Source: JAIRVZ01 sp031553415 (GTDB taxonomy: Bacteria; Bacteroidota; Bacteroidia; Bacteroidales; Azobacteroidaceae). Taken from it: DNA of 64,000 nucleotides. The notes under the pieces are model-generated. The model did no database searches. It saw only the letters and a list, made by a program, of their open reading frames with translations, and was not told the DNA's origin. Below, one piece after another: positions 18,155 to 27,538 of this stretch. The DNA lies in the NCBI GenBank assembly GCA_031553415.1, contig JAVBLO010000015.1, positions 1 to 64,000 on the forward strand, in the 5' to 3' direction. Position 1 is the first letter of the stretch. Each line of letters begins with the position of its first letter. The position numbers and the translations under genes were made by a program.

Positions 18155-19048
18155 TCAATCTGCTTGTATGATATTCAATTCTTTCAGAAATTCAATAATC
18201 TCCGCACTTATTTCATTATTCTTTTCTCTATCAAACTTTCCGTGTTCACCACCTTCAACTGTTATGAATTTATTTTTTACTCCCGATTCATTCAACTTTT
18301 TTACTAACTCCACTGATTGCTGATAAGGAACAATCGGGTCGGCATCGCCATGAACCACAAAAGTCGGAGGTGTATTTTTATTGATATAATAAATGGGAGA
18401 AACTGATTTGATAAAATCCCTGTTGTTGATTTGAGAACCAATCCAGCGGACTGCAGATTTGTAGGGTTTGGAGCCTACAGAAAAATCTACCATATCGGCA
18501 ATACCATACTTATCAACAACTGCTGCAGCTTTAATGGTCAGGATATCTTTCCTGTCAGCATCGAAAACAGGATTGTTTTCCAAATAACCTCCCATCAAAG
18601 CCAAATGGCCGCCGGCAGAACCGCCCATCAAAACAATTTTATCTGTATCTATATTCAGTTCTTTGGCATGACGGATTAAATAAATCATTACGCTCCTCAC
18701 ATCTTCTATTGCGGCGGGCGCAGGATCCACATCAACCAACCGGTAAGAAATGTTGGCAACTGCCATGTTGTTTTTGAAGAACGAACCAAAACCTTTTTGA
18801 GTTTCTTTACTTCCATGATTCCAACCTCCTCCGTGGATGTTAATCAAGATAGGTGTCGGTTTTCCGGTGTTGGGAGGAAGATAAATATCCATCTTTCCTT
18901 CCCAATTTCCTGCTTTCTTATAAACCACATCGATTTGAGCAGTAAATCCTTTGGGCAAAACAACACCATAGGTTGTTGTATCTTTCTGGGCAAACAAGAT
19001 CATTGACCAGCATATTAATATTGATATGACTAATAATCTTTTCATCAT
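18155..19048 (-). CDS. Secreted alpha/beta-hydrolase, probable acetyl esterase
   Basis: About 297 residues from the chosen ATG (MMKRLLVISILICWSMILFA signal). It carries the carboxylesterase/BD-FAE-type features: HGGGW oxyanion motif, GGSAGG nucleophile elbow, the acidic residue in HGDADPIVP and His in GGEHGKF. Similar enzymes remove acetyl groups from polysaccharides. It follows the PL6 lyase by a few bases in the alginate operon. Algal alginate is not acetylated whereas alginates of Pseudomonas and Azotobacter are, so deacetylation of bacterial alginate is a plausible role; this is inference. Confidence 0.85.
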   Translation of the reverse strand: MMKRLLVISILICWSMILFAQKDTTTYGVVLPKGFTAQIDVVYKKAGNWEGKMDIYLPPNTGKPTPILINIHGGGWNHGSKETQKGFGSFFKNNMAVANISYRLVDVDPAPAAIEDVRSVMIYLIRHAKELNIDTDKIVLMGGSAGGHLALMGGYLENNPVFDADRKDILTIKAAAVVDKYGIADMVDFSVGSKPYKSAVRWIGSQINNRDFIKSVSPIYYINKNTPPTFVVHGDADPIVPYQQSVELVKKLNESGVKNKFITVEGGEHGKFDREKNNEISAEIIEFLKELNIIQAD

Positions 19049-19069
19049 CTTATTATTTAACACAGAGTT

Positions 19070-21757
19070 TCAAATCTTTATTTTTTTTGTCGCCTTATAT
19101 TCGTTCGTTTGTATTTCTATGATATAAATGCCCTTCAAATCACTCAACGGAACAGTTACTTGATTTAATCCGGATGTCGCATCCGGATTTAGTAATTTTA
19201 CCTGTAATCCGGTGATGTCGTAAATATTTATTCTTACATCAGAAACTGATTCTGCGGAGAATTGAATAACAGCCGTTTGATCGAGGACAGCAATATCAAC
19301 CATTGGTAATAGGGCTGTAATTATAGAAGTATTTTGTGCAATAATCAGTTCAAAGTCAATAGCATCCGGTCCTACATATCTTTGGTCAACCGCTCCTACG
19401 GCAATTTTTTCATTACTATATGTATCTGCACCAATCGTTTTCACACCTTCGCGAGGTTGACCTTCGAAATCCAATGTTACGTAATCATAATTTCCTGTTG
19501 CTGCATTGATAGCAGGACTTCCTGCAATAAGTTTATATACTGCATAAGGCAATTTCTCATTACAATTATTTCCAGGCGCTTTACAACCGGATTTTACCAA
19601 TTGCGGGTTGATTTGTTTGGCCTGATTTTCTGTAAGATTTATTCCCAAGGATGCCGTTCCGGTCGGATACATAATATTGTTGGAAAAAGTTACACCAGCT
19701 AAAGCATTACTGCTATAGCTTTTTAGAATAGGGTTGGTGTCTTCGGCAAAAATATTGTTGGCAATAATACAGTTTTTAGGATATTTTCCGTAATTGTCGT
19801 TGTTAGTAAAACCGATTTCCACATTCGACTTGTTGTTTACGAAAGTATTGAAAGCAAATATTACATTTTCAGGGATAAAATGAGCACTCCAACTGGTTGA
19901 AGTATTTGCATTATCACCGTTTGTGATCGTACAAGCAGCATCCCATTTTTCGCCGGTTAATCCCTCAAAATAGTTATTGATGATTTTATGGTCTTTTGCA
20001 TATACACGGATTCCTCCACAACCATTTCCATCTACTGTTTTACCCTCTCCAAAGAAATAATTTCCTTCGACTGTATTCCGGAACCCCTGGCGTAGACTTA
20101 ATGTACCAAGGCATCTGCGGAAAGTATTATAGCGAATGATATTATCGCACGATTTAACCGAAACGATTTCCGGATCACCGTCACATTCTTCAAAAAAATT
20201 ATATTCTACGGTGCAATAAGCGCTACATGGCGTTAAATCACTCACTCCCAATCTGATGGTTTCTTTTTCATTATCTGCACGCGGCGTATTATTACGAAAA
20301 TAATTATGATCGATACGGTCGTATTTTGAAATATCTCCCGGAGAAGTTCCATGGGCGCCATCCAATATAACCCAAGCACCTCCGTCTAACTTAGTATCAA
20401 AATAGTTATGATCGATACGGTTGTGATGGCTGGTACAAATTGTATTGTCCCACAAATCTCCCACAGTAATCCATTTGGAAGTTTGACCGTCACTGTCTTT
20501 GCTCATTCGAAGGATATTTTTGGTTATGCGTACATTATTGCATCCTTCCATTTTGAAGATGGTAGCCACATAGGACGATTCAATTACGAATCCTTCTATG
20601 GTAACATATCCCACTTGTTTCAATGACCAGGCTACTTTTCCCGTCAATTTGGCCATTCCCTGGTTTTTAGCACGTATGATAACGGGACGGCTTTCACACC
20701 CGCCACGGGTAACGGAAAGAGAAGAAATATTGTAAGTCCCATCCGCTAATTCAATAATATCCCCGGGATTCATTGCCGCTAAAGCCGTAGATAATTGAGC
20801 TGTAGTTTGCACCGGACGGGTTATTCCGCTTGCCGGATTTTCATCTATTTGAGCACTGACAGTCATGTCTTTGCTCACTGTAAATGTGGCCGGGGTCGTG
20901 GTAGAAGTTAAATCTCCCGTCCATTTGGTAAAACGGAAATTGCATATATCAGTAATATCGACAGATGCTGTTACTTTAGTTCCTTTTTCATATTTTCCGT
21001 TAACTGGTTCAGGTGATAATGTAATTTTTGCATTATTAGGTTGATTCACTGTTACGGTAAATGTTTCGTTAGGGGTTGCTTCGGCAAAATCAATACCTGC
21101 TATAGGGTTGTTTCCGATATATAAATCATCAATAGCCACATCGCAATTAACAGTAGTAGAGGCTGGATGAGAGAAACGCAAGGAATGAAAATCAACAGGT
21201 TCCACCTGTACTTCCCTGAAACCTAAGGCCGTACTATAAGAATTCCCATTTAAAGCAAACCAATATTTTTTTGTAGAATTACTAAGTTTGAATGATAACC
21301 TGTACCAGGTATTTGCGGTATAATTAGCAGGCTTAACAGTTGCAGATCCGGAGCTTCCATCATATACTTTGATTTTGTTATCCGCACCGAATTCTATCGC
21401 AAGCGTTCTGTTTGTAGGAGATCCTAAATCATAGCCCATAATAGTAAATGTAGAACCAAGGCTCTTGATTTTAATCCAAAAATCCACATAAACATCACCA
21501 TTTAATCCGGTTGTAGACTTAGAATAAGGTTCAAAATCAACTTGCGTTGCACTTTTATTCAGAAATTGCAACCCGTTAGAACCTGTATGCGCATAATCCG
21601 TATTAGCAACGATGTTTCCGCTACCATTGGTCACAGTCCATTTATTCTGATTCTTAACACTTCCTAAGGTATAATCTTCGAAAGAAGTATTAATCGCAGT
21701 TATTTGTGCATTGACAACAAATGGGAGAAATAATAATATGGAGAATAGATGTTTCAT
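19070..21757 (-). CDS. Multidomain PL6 alginate lyase with binding modules and sorting tail
   Basis: 895 residues. Signal peptide 1-18; a jelly-roll (LamG-like) module about 20-215 (TSFEDYTLGSVKNQNKW ... DVAIDDLYIGN); a bacterial repeat about 230-305 (KITLSPEPVNGKYEKGTKVT ... SKDMTVSAQID); PL6 beta-helix about 310-770 with catalytic K535 (EIVSVKSC) and R556 (TLSLRQGF), 21 residues apart; and a C-terminal tail about 815-895 (NIYDITGLQVKLL ... GIYIIEIQTNEYKATKKIKI) of type IX sorting-domain type. It probably acts outside the cell or on its surface, making the first cuts in alginate. It follows the SDR gene across a spacer filled by an inverted repeat. Confidence 0.94.
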   Translation of the reverse strand: MKHLFSILLFLPFVVNAQITAINTSFEDYTLGSVKNQNKWTVTNGSGNIVANTDYAHTGSNGLQFLNKSATQVDFEPYSKSTTGLNGDVYVDFWIKIKSLGSTFTIMGYDLGSPTNRTLAIEFGADNKIKVYDGSSGSATVKPANYTANTWYRLSFKLSNSTKKYWFALNGNSYSTALGFREVQVEPVDFHSLRFSHPASTTVNCDVAIDDLYIGNNPIAGIDFAEATPNETFTVTVNQPNNAKITLSPEPVNGKYEKGTKVTASVDITDICNFRFTKWTGDLTSTTTPATFTVSKDMTVSAQIDENPASGITRPVQTTAQLSTALAAMNPGDIIELADGTYNISSLSVTRGGCESRPVIIRAKNQGMAKLTGKVAWSLKQVGYVTIEGFVIESSYVATIFKMEGCNNVRITKNILRMSKDSDGQTSKWITVGDLWDNTICTSHHNRIDHNYFDTKLDGGAWVILDGAHGTSPGDISKYDRIDHNYFRNNTPRADNEKETIRLGVSDLTPCSAYCTVEYNFFEECDGDPEIVSVKSCDNIIRYNTFRRCLGTLSLRQGFRNTVEGNYFFGEGKTVDGNGCGGIRVYAKDHKIINNYFEGLTGEKWDAACTITNGDNANTSTSWSAHFIPENVIFAFNTFVNNKSNVEIGFTNNDNYGKYPKNCIIANNIFAEDTNPILKSYSSNALAGVTFSNNIMYPTGTASLGINLTENQAKQINPQLVKSGCKAPGNNCNEKLPYAVYKLIAGSPAINAATGNYDYVTLDFEGQPREGVKTIGADTYSNEKIAVGAVDQRYVGPDAIDFELIIAQNTSIITALLPMVDIAVLDQTAVIQFSAESVSDVRINIYDITGLQVKLLNPDATSGLNQVTVPLSDLKGIYIIEIQTNEYKATKKIKI

Positions 21758-21766
21758 GGGATGTTT

Positions 21767-21866
21767 TTAATGAAAAATTAAAAATGAAAAATTAAGAATT
21801 CCAATATCTACTATTTGAATTTCTATCCCTCACTTCTCATTTTTAATTTTTCATTTTTAATTGTCA
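21767..21866. repeat. Intercistronic inverted repeat (AAAAATT/AAAAATG words)
   Basis: Left arm of alternating ATGAAAAATTAAAA words (21769-21798) and right arm CATTTTTAATTTTTCATTTT (21838-21860). ATTAAAAATGAAAAATTAA pairs perfectly over 19 bases. The element fills the SDR-PL6 spacer and touches the SDR stop codon. Confidence 0.75.
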
Positions 21867-21867
21867 A

Positions 21868-22620
21868 TTAAGAAAAAAGAGCTCCTCCATTGATATCTAT
21901 GTTTGTTCCTGTTAAATACGCTGATTCATCAGACGCTAAATAAGACACTAAATCGGCGATATCTCTGGCTTCTCCTTCGCGACGAAGCGGATACATTTGC
22001 TTCATGCGTTCACGATTTTCAGGAGTGTTAAAGCGATCATGGAATGATGTTGCAATAGTTCCGGGAGCTAATGAATTTACACGAATGCCTTTCGGCCCAA
22101 GTTCTTTTGCCATTGAGCGGGTGAATGTCATAACCGCACCTTTTGCTGTTGCATAAAGGGAAGCTCCGGGACCGCCGCCATCGCGGGCCGCCTGGGAAGA
22201 GAAATTAATGATTGCTCCGCCTTCTGTCATGTAAGGAACGACTTCACGTGTACAAAGCCAGCAGCTTTTCATGTTCACGTCCATTAGTAATTCATACCAG
22301 GCTTCGTCTTGTTCCGTAATTTGCTTACGTCCGCAAATACCTCCAACAACATTTACCAACACATGAGCCTGATTGCCAAAAGCTTTAACGCCTTCTGCAA
22401 AGAATGTTCTCACTTCAGCAGCTTTTGTCATGTCGCCCTGAACAATGACACACTTTCCGCCTTTTGCTTCAATCATTCTTTTTGTTTCTTCCGCATCTTC
22501 CTTATTATCAAAATAGTTGATAACAACATTAGCTCCATCTTCTGCCAAACGTATGGAAATTGCGCGCCCCAAGTCTCTTGCGCCTCCGGTTACGTAAGCT
22601 GTTTTACCTTTTAACTTCAT
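21868..22620 (-). CDS. SDR oxidoreductase, probable DEH reductase
   Basis: 250-residue short-chain dehydrogenase with the cofactor motif TGGARDLG (11-18), catalytic Ser in FSSQAA (141/142) and Y156-x-x-x-K160 (YATAK). It sits between the hexuronate-type carrier and a PL6 lyase, the position where alginate degraders encode DehR, which reduces 4-deoxy-L-erythro-5-hexoseulose uronate to 2-keto-3-deoxygluconate. The assignment to this reaction rests on context; the SDR fold is certain. Confidence 0.85.
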   Translation of the reverse strand: MKLKGKTAYVTGGARDLGRAISIRLAEDGANVVINYFDNKEDAEETKRMIEAKGGKCVIVQGDMTKAAEVRTFFAEGVKAFGNQAHVLVNVVGGICGRKQITEQDEAWYELLMDVNMKSCWLCTREVVPYMTEGGAIINFSSQAARDGGGPGASLYATAKGAVMTFTRSMAKELGPKGIRVNSLAPGTIATSFHDRFNTPENRERMKQMYPLRREGEARDIADLVSYLASDESAYLTGTNIDINGGALFS

Positions 22621-22671
22621 GTCTTTCTAAATAATTTATTAATAATGAGATTATTTTTTGTTTAACAAAAA

Positions 22672-23970
22672 TCACTTTTGCCTTTCAATCTTACCTGCAA
22701 ACAGAAAAACCGAACCAATTGCCAACGGCACCAAAGCTGCCCCTAGAATAAAGAATGGCAACCAGTTTCCACCTTTTGTCAATGAGGGTATAAATACCAT
22801 TGAAAGTATTACTCCCAAAGTTGCCGCTGCACCTCCGAGTCCGGCTAATGAACCAACTGTTTTACCTGAAAATAAATCGGATGGAAGTGTCTGGATATTT
22901 CCGATAGCAAACTGGAAACCTAATAATATTAATGCCATTAACGCAATCACAATCCTTACATCTGAGGCAAGTCCTGTAGCAATCAACGAAGGAAGCATAA
23001 TTATACCACCAATAACCATAGCCGATTTGCGTGCATAATTAACCGATTTCCCTTTTTTAATAAGGTTTCCGGCAAACCAACCGCCTGAAATACTTCCAAG
23101 CATTGCGCCTATATAAGGGATACCGGCATACATACCAATGCTTTTAATATCAAAACCATGAACGTCTAACAGATACATTGGCAACCAGGCAACAAACATC
23201 CACCAAACCGGGTCAAGGAAAAAACGTCCGGCAATAACCGCCCAGCTTTTTTTGTTTTTCACCAATTCACCCCACGATAAACCTTTTTCATCGGTAACCG
23301 CACTTTCCGGTTGTCCGCTTAAGATATATTCCTTTTCCTGTTCAGTAATCCACTCATGGTACTTCGGACCTTTTTTATTGATAACCAACCAGGGAATCAA
23401 CCACAACAAACCAATCGCCCCAATGATAATGAAAGTCATTTTCCAACCGAAATTCGTATAAAGAAGCGCTATTAAAACCGGAGAAATAATAGCTCCTACA
23501 GATGCTCCGGCATTGAAAAGTCCCTGGGCAAACGCCCGTTCTTTCACAGGAAACCATTCCGCATTGCTTTTTACGGCTCCCGGCCAGGGACCCGCCTCAC
23601 CTAATCCTAACATGGAACGGAAGAAACATAAAGAACCCAATCCACGCGCAAAAGCTGTACAAGCGTCTGCAATAGCCCAAATAGTTACCGAAATAACAAA
23701 ACCGATTCTTGTTCCGATTTTATCATACAGTTTTCCAGAAAGCATCTGACTGATTCCATAAGCAACCATAAAGAACATATAGATATATGAATACATTTCT
23801 TTTGATTGCTGGGCATATTCTTCAGCCGTCAGACTATCCTTGTCTATTAAACCCAAGTCAGCTACAATACCTTGCCACATAATCGACAAAGTGTTCCTGT
23901 CTAAGTAATTAATAAGCGTAACTAATACTATCAGCGAGATAATCCACCAGCGTAATCCTTTTATTTTCAT
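22672..23970 (-). CDS. MFS carrier of the hexuronate (anion:cation symporter) type
   Basis: 432 residues with about 12 membrane segments. The N-terminal WWIISLIVLVTLINYLDRNT, GLGEAGPWPGAVKSNAEWFP and RAFAQGLFNAGASVGAIISP blocks are typical of ExuT-like sugar-acid carriers. In alginate loci this type imports unsaturated uronic monomers or DEH across the inner membrane. Its ATG overlaps the KdgF-like gene's stop by 4 bases (ATGA), so the two are translationally coupled. Confidence 0.92.
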   Translation of the reverse strand: MKIKGLRWWIISLIVLVTLINYLDRNTLSIMWQGIVADLGLIDKDSLTAEEYAQQSKEMYSYIYMFFMVAYGISQMLSGKLYDKIGTRIGFVISVTIWAIADACTAFARGLGSLCFFRSMLGLGEAGPWPGAVKSNAEWFPVKERAFAQGLFNAGASVGAIISPVLIALLYTNFGWKMTFIIIGAIGLLWLIPWLVINKKGPKYHEWITEQEKEYILSGQPESAVTDEKGLSWGELVKNKKSWAVIAGRFFLDPVWWMFVAWLPMYLLDVHGFDIKSIGMYAGIPYIGAMLGSISGGWFAGNLIKKGKSVNYARKSAMVIGGIIMLPSLIATGLASDVRIVIALMALILLGFQFAIGNIQTLPSDLFSGKTVGSLAGLGGAAATLGVILSMVFIPSLTKGGNWLPFFILGAALVPLAIGSVFLFAGKIERQK

Positions 23971-24320
23971 TTTATCGTTGCTATAAAATCTTCCCTAACC
24001 GGACTAAATACATCAATCAGGATGCCAGCTTCCAGGCAAATGCAACCATGCATGATATCAGGCTCAGTATAGAAGCCATCTCCAGCCTGAAGTATTTTAG
24101 TTTCATTACCAATAGTCATTTCGAATTTACCGGAAACAACATAAGTAGTTTGTGCATGAATATGAGCATGTTGAGTGCCAATTGCGCCTTTTTCAAACAT
24201 CACTTTCACCATCATTATGTTGTTGTCATAACCGACAAACTGACGTGTAATTCCTTTGTCCGGAGCATACACCGGCTCTTCCGTTCCTAAAAAGAACGGC
24301 TTACTTTTTACTTCTTTCAT
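23967..24320 (-). CDS. kdgF: KdgF-like cupin
   Basis: 117-residue single-domain cupin. The metal-binding set is visible as H51 and H53 (QHAHIH), Q57 and H91 (PDIMHG), and the end reads LIDVFSPVREDF as in KdgF proteins. KdgF converts 4,5-unsaturated uronic acid monomers to the linear ketonised form, the step between exolytic lyases and the DEH reductase. It lies between PL17 and the MFS carrier, in line with that role. Confidence 0.93.
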   Translation of the reverse strand: MKEVKSKPFFLGTEEPVYAPDKGITRQFVGYDNNIMMVKVMFEKGAIGTQHAHIHAQTTYVVSGKFEMTIGNETKILQAGDGFYTEPDIMHGCICLEAGILIDVFSPVREDFIATIK

Positions 24321-24345
24321 GACTAATTATTTTATTTAGGATTAA

Positions 24346-26496
24346 TTATTCAACCCTGACCGAATAGTTATTTTTCCTGATTGTGATAATTATTTTTTTA
24401 TTGTCTTTCGTACTGATAAGAACCGTTTTGTTATCCGGATCATCCACACTAAGTTCTGACTGGCATTGAACATTTTTTATATTCGATTCAGCCTGGATCG
24501 TATACTCCTCCCTCGGATTAAATTCCCCATGAGGTTCGATAACAGATAAGAAAAAGGCAGAATTTCCTTTTTCCCGAATCATCAGGGAAGGCTCATTTCG
24601 CAAATTGAAATTAGGATCGTTTGCCCCTATCCTGTTGAAAAAATACTTAGTACTTTCCAAAGAGGGCATTACAATAGAATAAAACTTATTATTATTTAAG
24701 AATGTCATTGCCATATTCTTATCAGAGGCGCTTCCTTCAGCTTGTTTCCAAAGATATTGGTATCCATTTTTAGTTCCCAAAGCTTCTTGTGTGGTTGAAT
24801 ATGGGGTATATTGTATATTTGTAGAAATTAATTGTCCCAGATAATAGTAAGAAAAATCATATTGATGTTCTTTTTTATCAGCGCTCTTTACTTCGAAAAT
24901 ATCCACAACCAATGGTTTTTCAATTCCTTTGGGCTTAACCATTGCAACGGTACGTTCCATTGTAGTACCGGGATATGCATTCGTATCAATAGCAACAACT
25001 AACTTAAAATCTTCCTTATTGATAAATTTGGTAATCTGTGGAGAATATTTTTCAGCAGTTTTCAGTTCCCCCTGATAATTGGAAGTTTCATCAACGACCA
25101 ATGTATTGTGAGCTATGGTTTGTTTGGCCCATGTGTCATTTTCCGGCAGGTAATGTCCTCCGTTTTTGGCTTCAATATTGAGAAAGCGGGCAGCGCCATA
25201 ATCCTGTAATATTTCATGCCCGTTATCATAACAGGAAATAGAAAGTTTGTCGAAATGTCCATGACCCATGCCTTGCGCCGTAGCTTTCACTACGACACAA
25301 GTCTGGTCTTTTCCTTCTCCCATTCTTAAAATACCAAGTCCGCCTTGTTTTCCGTCCGCCCCGTCACGGATTAATAAGGTTTTCAATTCAAACGATTGAG
25401 TTTTTCCTTCCTTCAATGCTTTTGCGACTGCCATCCCGGCATCACTTAAAACGACTTGGTTCTGTTCTTCTGCAATACTTAGTAAGTTGTTATCTTTTGT
25501 TGTATTATAGGCAATATCTACACCATAAACGAGTTCAATGCTGTGCCAGGTTTTATCCAATGCATCATTCAAATGAAAAAACTGTCCATCAGTATAAGCC
25601 ATTTGAAGGGATGTATTCACTGCTTTAACTAAAATATTATCACGATATCCGAAAATTTTCCTTTCCGGTTCATTGTTTTGAATCGCTTGTGCGAAAACAA
25701 TAAACGGCTGAAGGGAATAACGTTGGTAATAAGGTCCTTCGGCAAAATATCCATCAGGAGAGAATAAGTCGTCCATTTGCCGCATAAAACCTCCTTTCCC
25801 ATCTTTGGATAACCCGTAAAGAGATTTTTCAACCCAATCCCGGTTACCTGTTACATAGCCAATCATTCCTACCCCAGCCACTGCCCAGGTTCCATGATTA
25901 TGTATTTTATTAAAAGTTGCTTTGTTATCTTCAGAAATAAATTTCACCATCGGAGCAAAAAGATTTTCCTCTATGAATTCTCTGTCTTTATCCGAAAGGT
26001 ATTCATATATGCAATCATAAGCTTGTGCTGTATATACCAGCCAAACACATTCATTCAATCCCTGCCAGAATAGTTTTCCCCTGTAATTGGATTTCTGTAC
26101 AGGATGTAAAGGAAGTGTAGGATACATTTTGGAGTATTCAATCAACATATTTTTGATGAATACTGCATAACTTTCATTTTTATAGAGCTGGTAAAGGATA
26201 CCGGCTTTATACATATCATTGTAATTTTTTTTGTGTTGTTCGTGGGTATAACCTCCTCCTCCATCTTTAGGGACAGGAACATTGATTGGTTGACCAATTA
26301 TATTGTCAATTTCCTGTTTTGTCTTGGATAAAGTTTCATCAAACAACGGAATATTTCCAAGATTTTGCCTGATTTGCGCGACTCCTTCTTTAGTCAGCAT
26401 TAAACAAGGATGATTTCCTTTTCCTGCAGTAGCCTGGACAGAGGAAATCAGGAATAATGACTGAATAAATATGAAGACACGACAAATACTTTTCAT
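24346..26496 (-). CDS. PL17 exolytic oligoalginate lyase
   Basis: 716 residues with a signal peptide (1-24). N-terminal alginate-lyase toroid about 30-330 with N200-H201 (KIHNHGTW) and Y257 (GPYYQRY), matching the catalytic Asn, His and Tyr of characterised PL17 lyases; C-terminal heparinase II/III-like beta-sandwich about 380-700 with GMGHGHFDKLSI and QTIAHNTLVVDE. It would release unsaturated monomers from oligo-alginate in the periplasm. It starts only 3 bases after the regulator stop, so regulator and enzyme share a transcript. Confidence 0.95.
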   Translation of the reverse strand: MKSICRVFIFIQSLFLISSVQATAGKGNHPCLMLTKEGVAQIRQNLGNIPLFDETLSKTKQEIDNIIGQPINVPVPKDGGGGYTHEQHKKNYNDMYKAGILYQLYKNESYAVFIKNMLIEYSKMYPTLPLHPVQKSNYRGKLFWQGLNECVWLVYTAQAYDCIYEYLSDKDREFIEENLFAPMVKFISEDNKATFNKIHNHGTWAVAGVGMIGYVTGNRDWVEKSLYGLSKDGKGGFMRQMDDLFSPDGYFAEGPYYQRYSLQPFIVFAQAIQNNEPERKIFGYRDNILVKAVNTSLQMAYTDGQFFHLNDALDKTWHSIELVYGVDIAYNTTKDNNLLSIAEEQNQVVLSDAGMAVAKALKEGKTQSFELKTLLIRDGADGKQGGLGILRMGEGKDQTCVVVKATAQGMGHGHFDKLSISCYDNGHEILQDYGAARFLNIEAKNGGHYLPENDTWAKQTIAHNTLVVDETSNYQGELKTAEKYSPQITKFINKEDFKLVVAIDTNAYPGTTMERTVAMVKPKGIEKPLVVDIFEVKSADKKEHQYDFSYYYLGQLISTNIQYTPYSTTQEALGTKNGYQYLWKQAEGSASDKNMAMTFLNNNKFYSIVMPSLESTKYFFNRIGANDPNFNLRNEPSLMIREKGNSAFFLSVIEPHGEFNPREEYTIQAESNIKNVQCQSELSVDDPDNKTVLISTKDNKKIIITIRKNNYSVRVE

Positions 26497-26499
26497 TTC

Positions 26500-27246
26500 T
26501 TAACTTAAATTTAGTTTATCAGATTGTTCCTGCTTGCGGGCAAAATCCATAACACCTTTCAAGTGTTGAGTCATCATCACTTCTGCTCCTGAGGCATCCT
26601 GCCTTTTGATATATTCGAAAATCATTTGATGTTCCATTCCTGCAATGGATTTATTTTTATCACACACCCAATATTTCCTGTAATTAGTCATGATATCGGG
26701 AGTGATTATCAGCATCATTGATTTTAGCACCTGATTTTTAGAAGCTTCAGCAATTTGCCTGTGGAAATTCAAATCTTCTTCAACAGCAGCGCCTCCTTCT
26801 TTTATTTTTTGGTCACAAACCATCAGGCTATGCTCAATTAGTTTCAAGTCCTCATTGGTTCTTCTTTCGCAACACAATTTCACGGCATTGATTTCCAGTA
26901 TCAAACGGGTTTCAACCAAGGAATAAAAATCGTAAGTTTCGATTTTGAGGGCATCAGAAATTAATCCTTCAAGAGCTGATATATCCAGACCAGCAACAAA
27001 GGTTCCGCTTTGCGGTAATGTTTTCAGAATACCATAGAATTCCAGTTTTTTAATTGCTTCACGGACATGTGCACGGCTCACCCCGAATTTTTCAGCCAGC
27101 TTTCTTTCTGAAAGCAGGCGGTCTCCCGGAGCCAATTGGCCTGAACTCAACAAATATTTCAATTGCCGGATGATTGAATCAACCGGTTTTTCAGACAATT
27201 CATTTGAATTAACAATCTCGATTTGTTTGCTTGTTAGAAAATCCAT
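26500..27246 (-). CDS. GntR-family transcriptional regulator with FCD domain
   Basis: 248 residues: winged helix about 25-90 (GDRLLSERKLAEKFGVSRAH VREAIKKLE) and an FCD ligand-binding domain about 97-225 (ETRLILEINAVKLC, DLNFHRQIAEASKN). FCD regulators bind small organic acids; in alginate loci of other Bacteroidota such a regulator responds to pathway intermediates. Being first gene of the operon, and with TTGGnnnnCCAA palindromes upstream, it probably controls its own operon and perhaps the rest of the PUL. Confidence 0.93.
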   Translation of the reverse strand: MDFLTSKQIEIVNSNELSEKPVDSIIRQLKYLLSSGQLAPGDRLLSERKLAEKFGVSRAHVREAIKKLEFYGILKTLPQSGTFVAGLDISALEGLISDALKIETYDFYSLVETRLILEINAVKLCCERRTNEDLKLIEHSLMVCDQKIKEGGAAVEEDLNFHRQIAEASKNQVLKSMMLIITPDIMTNYRKYWVCDKNKSIAGMEHQMIFEYIKRQDASGAEVMMTQHLKGVMDFARKQEQSDKLNLS

Positions 27247-27282
27247 TTTATTTCGTGTGTTTTTAATTAATACTCAATCTCA

Positions 27283-27290
27283 CAAAGATA
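27283..27290 (-). promoter_or_regulatory. -7 element of the regulator/alginate operon
   Basis: On the minus strand TATCTTTG, an exact TAnnTTTG, with a weak -33 (about 27310). The start site would be near 27276, roughly 30 bases before the ATG. Confidence 0.65.
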
Positions 27291-27328
27291 TTAATTAAAA
27301 GCATTACTTCAATTTTATACTTCAATAA

Positions 27329-27353
27329 TTGGTAAACCAAATTGGTTTGCCAA
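27329..27353. promoter_or_regulatory. Twin operator palindromes TTGGTAAACCAA and TTGGTTTGCCAA
   Basis: Two TTGGnnnnCCAA sites (27329-27340 and 27342-27353) with centres 13 bases apart, upstream of the regulator promoter. The TGGT/ACCA arms fit operators of FadR-type GntR regulators, so these are likely sites for the adjacent FCD protein. Confidence 0.65.
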
Positions 27354-27526
27354 AAGTATTCCATCTTTTTGAAACAGAAAAATTATTTGAGTTAAATTTC
27401 AGAAATCAACAATATGTTGTGCAGCATGCTTTTATTTAAACAAATAATAATCAATAAATTAAAAACAACAAAAACACTTTCAAAACCACAAATCACTTTA
27501 ATTATCAAATGTTTTTAATCTCAAAA

Positions 27527-27538
27527 TTGGAAAACCAA
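27527..27538. promoter_or_regulatory. Third TTGGnnnnCCAA palindrome
   Basis: TTGGAAAACCAA, the same arms as the twin sites about 190 bases away. It could support looping or regulate the divergent gene. Confidence 0.5.
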
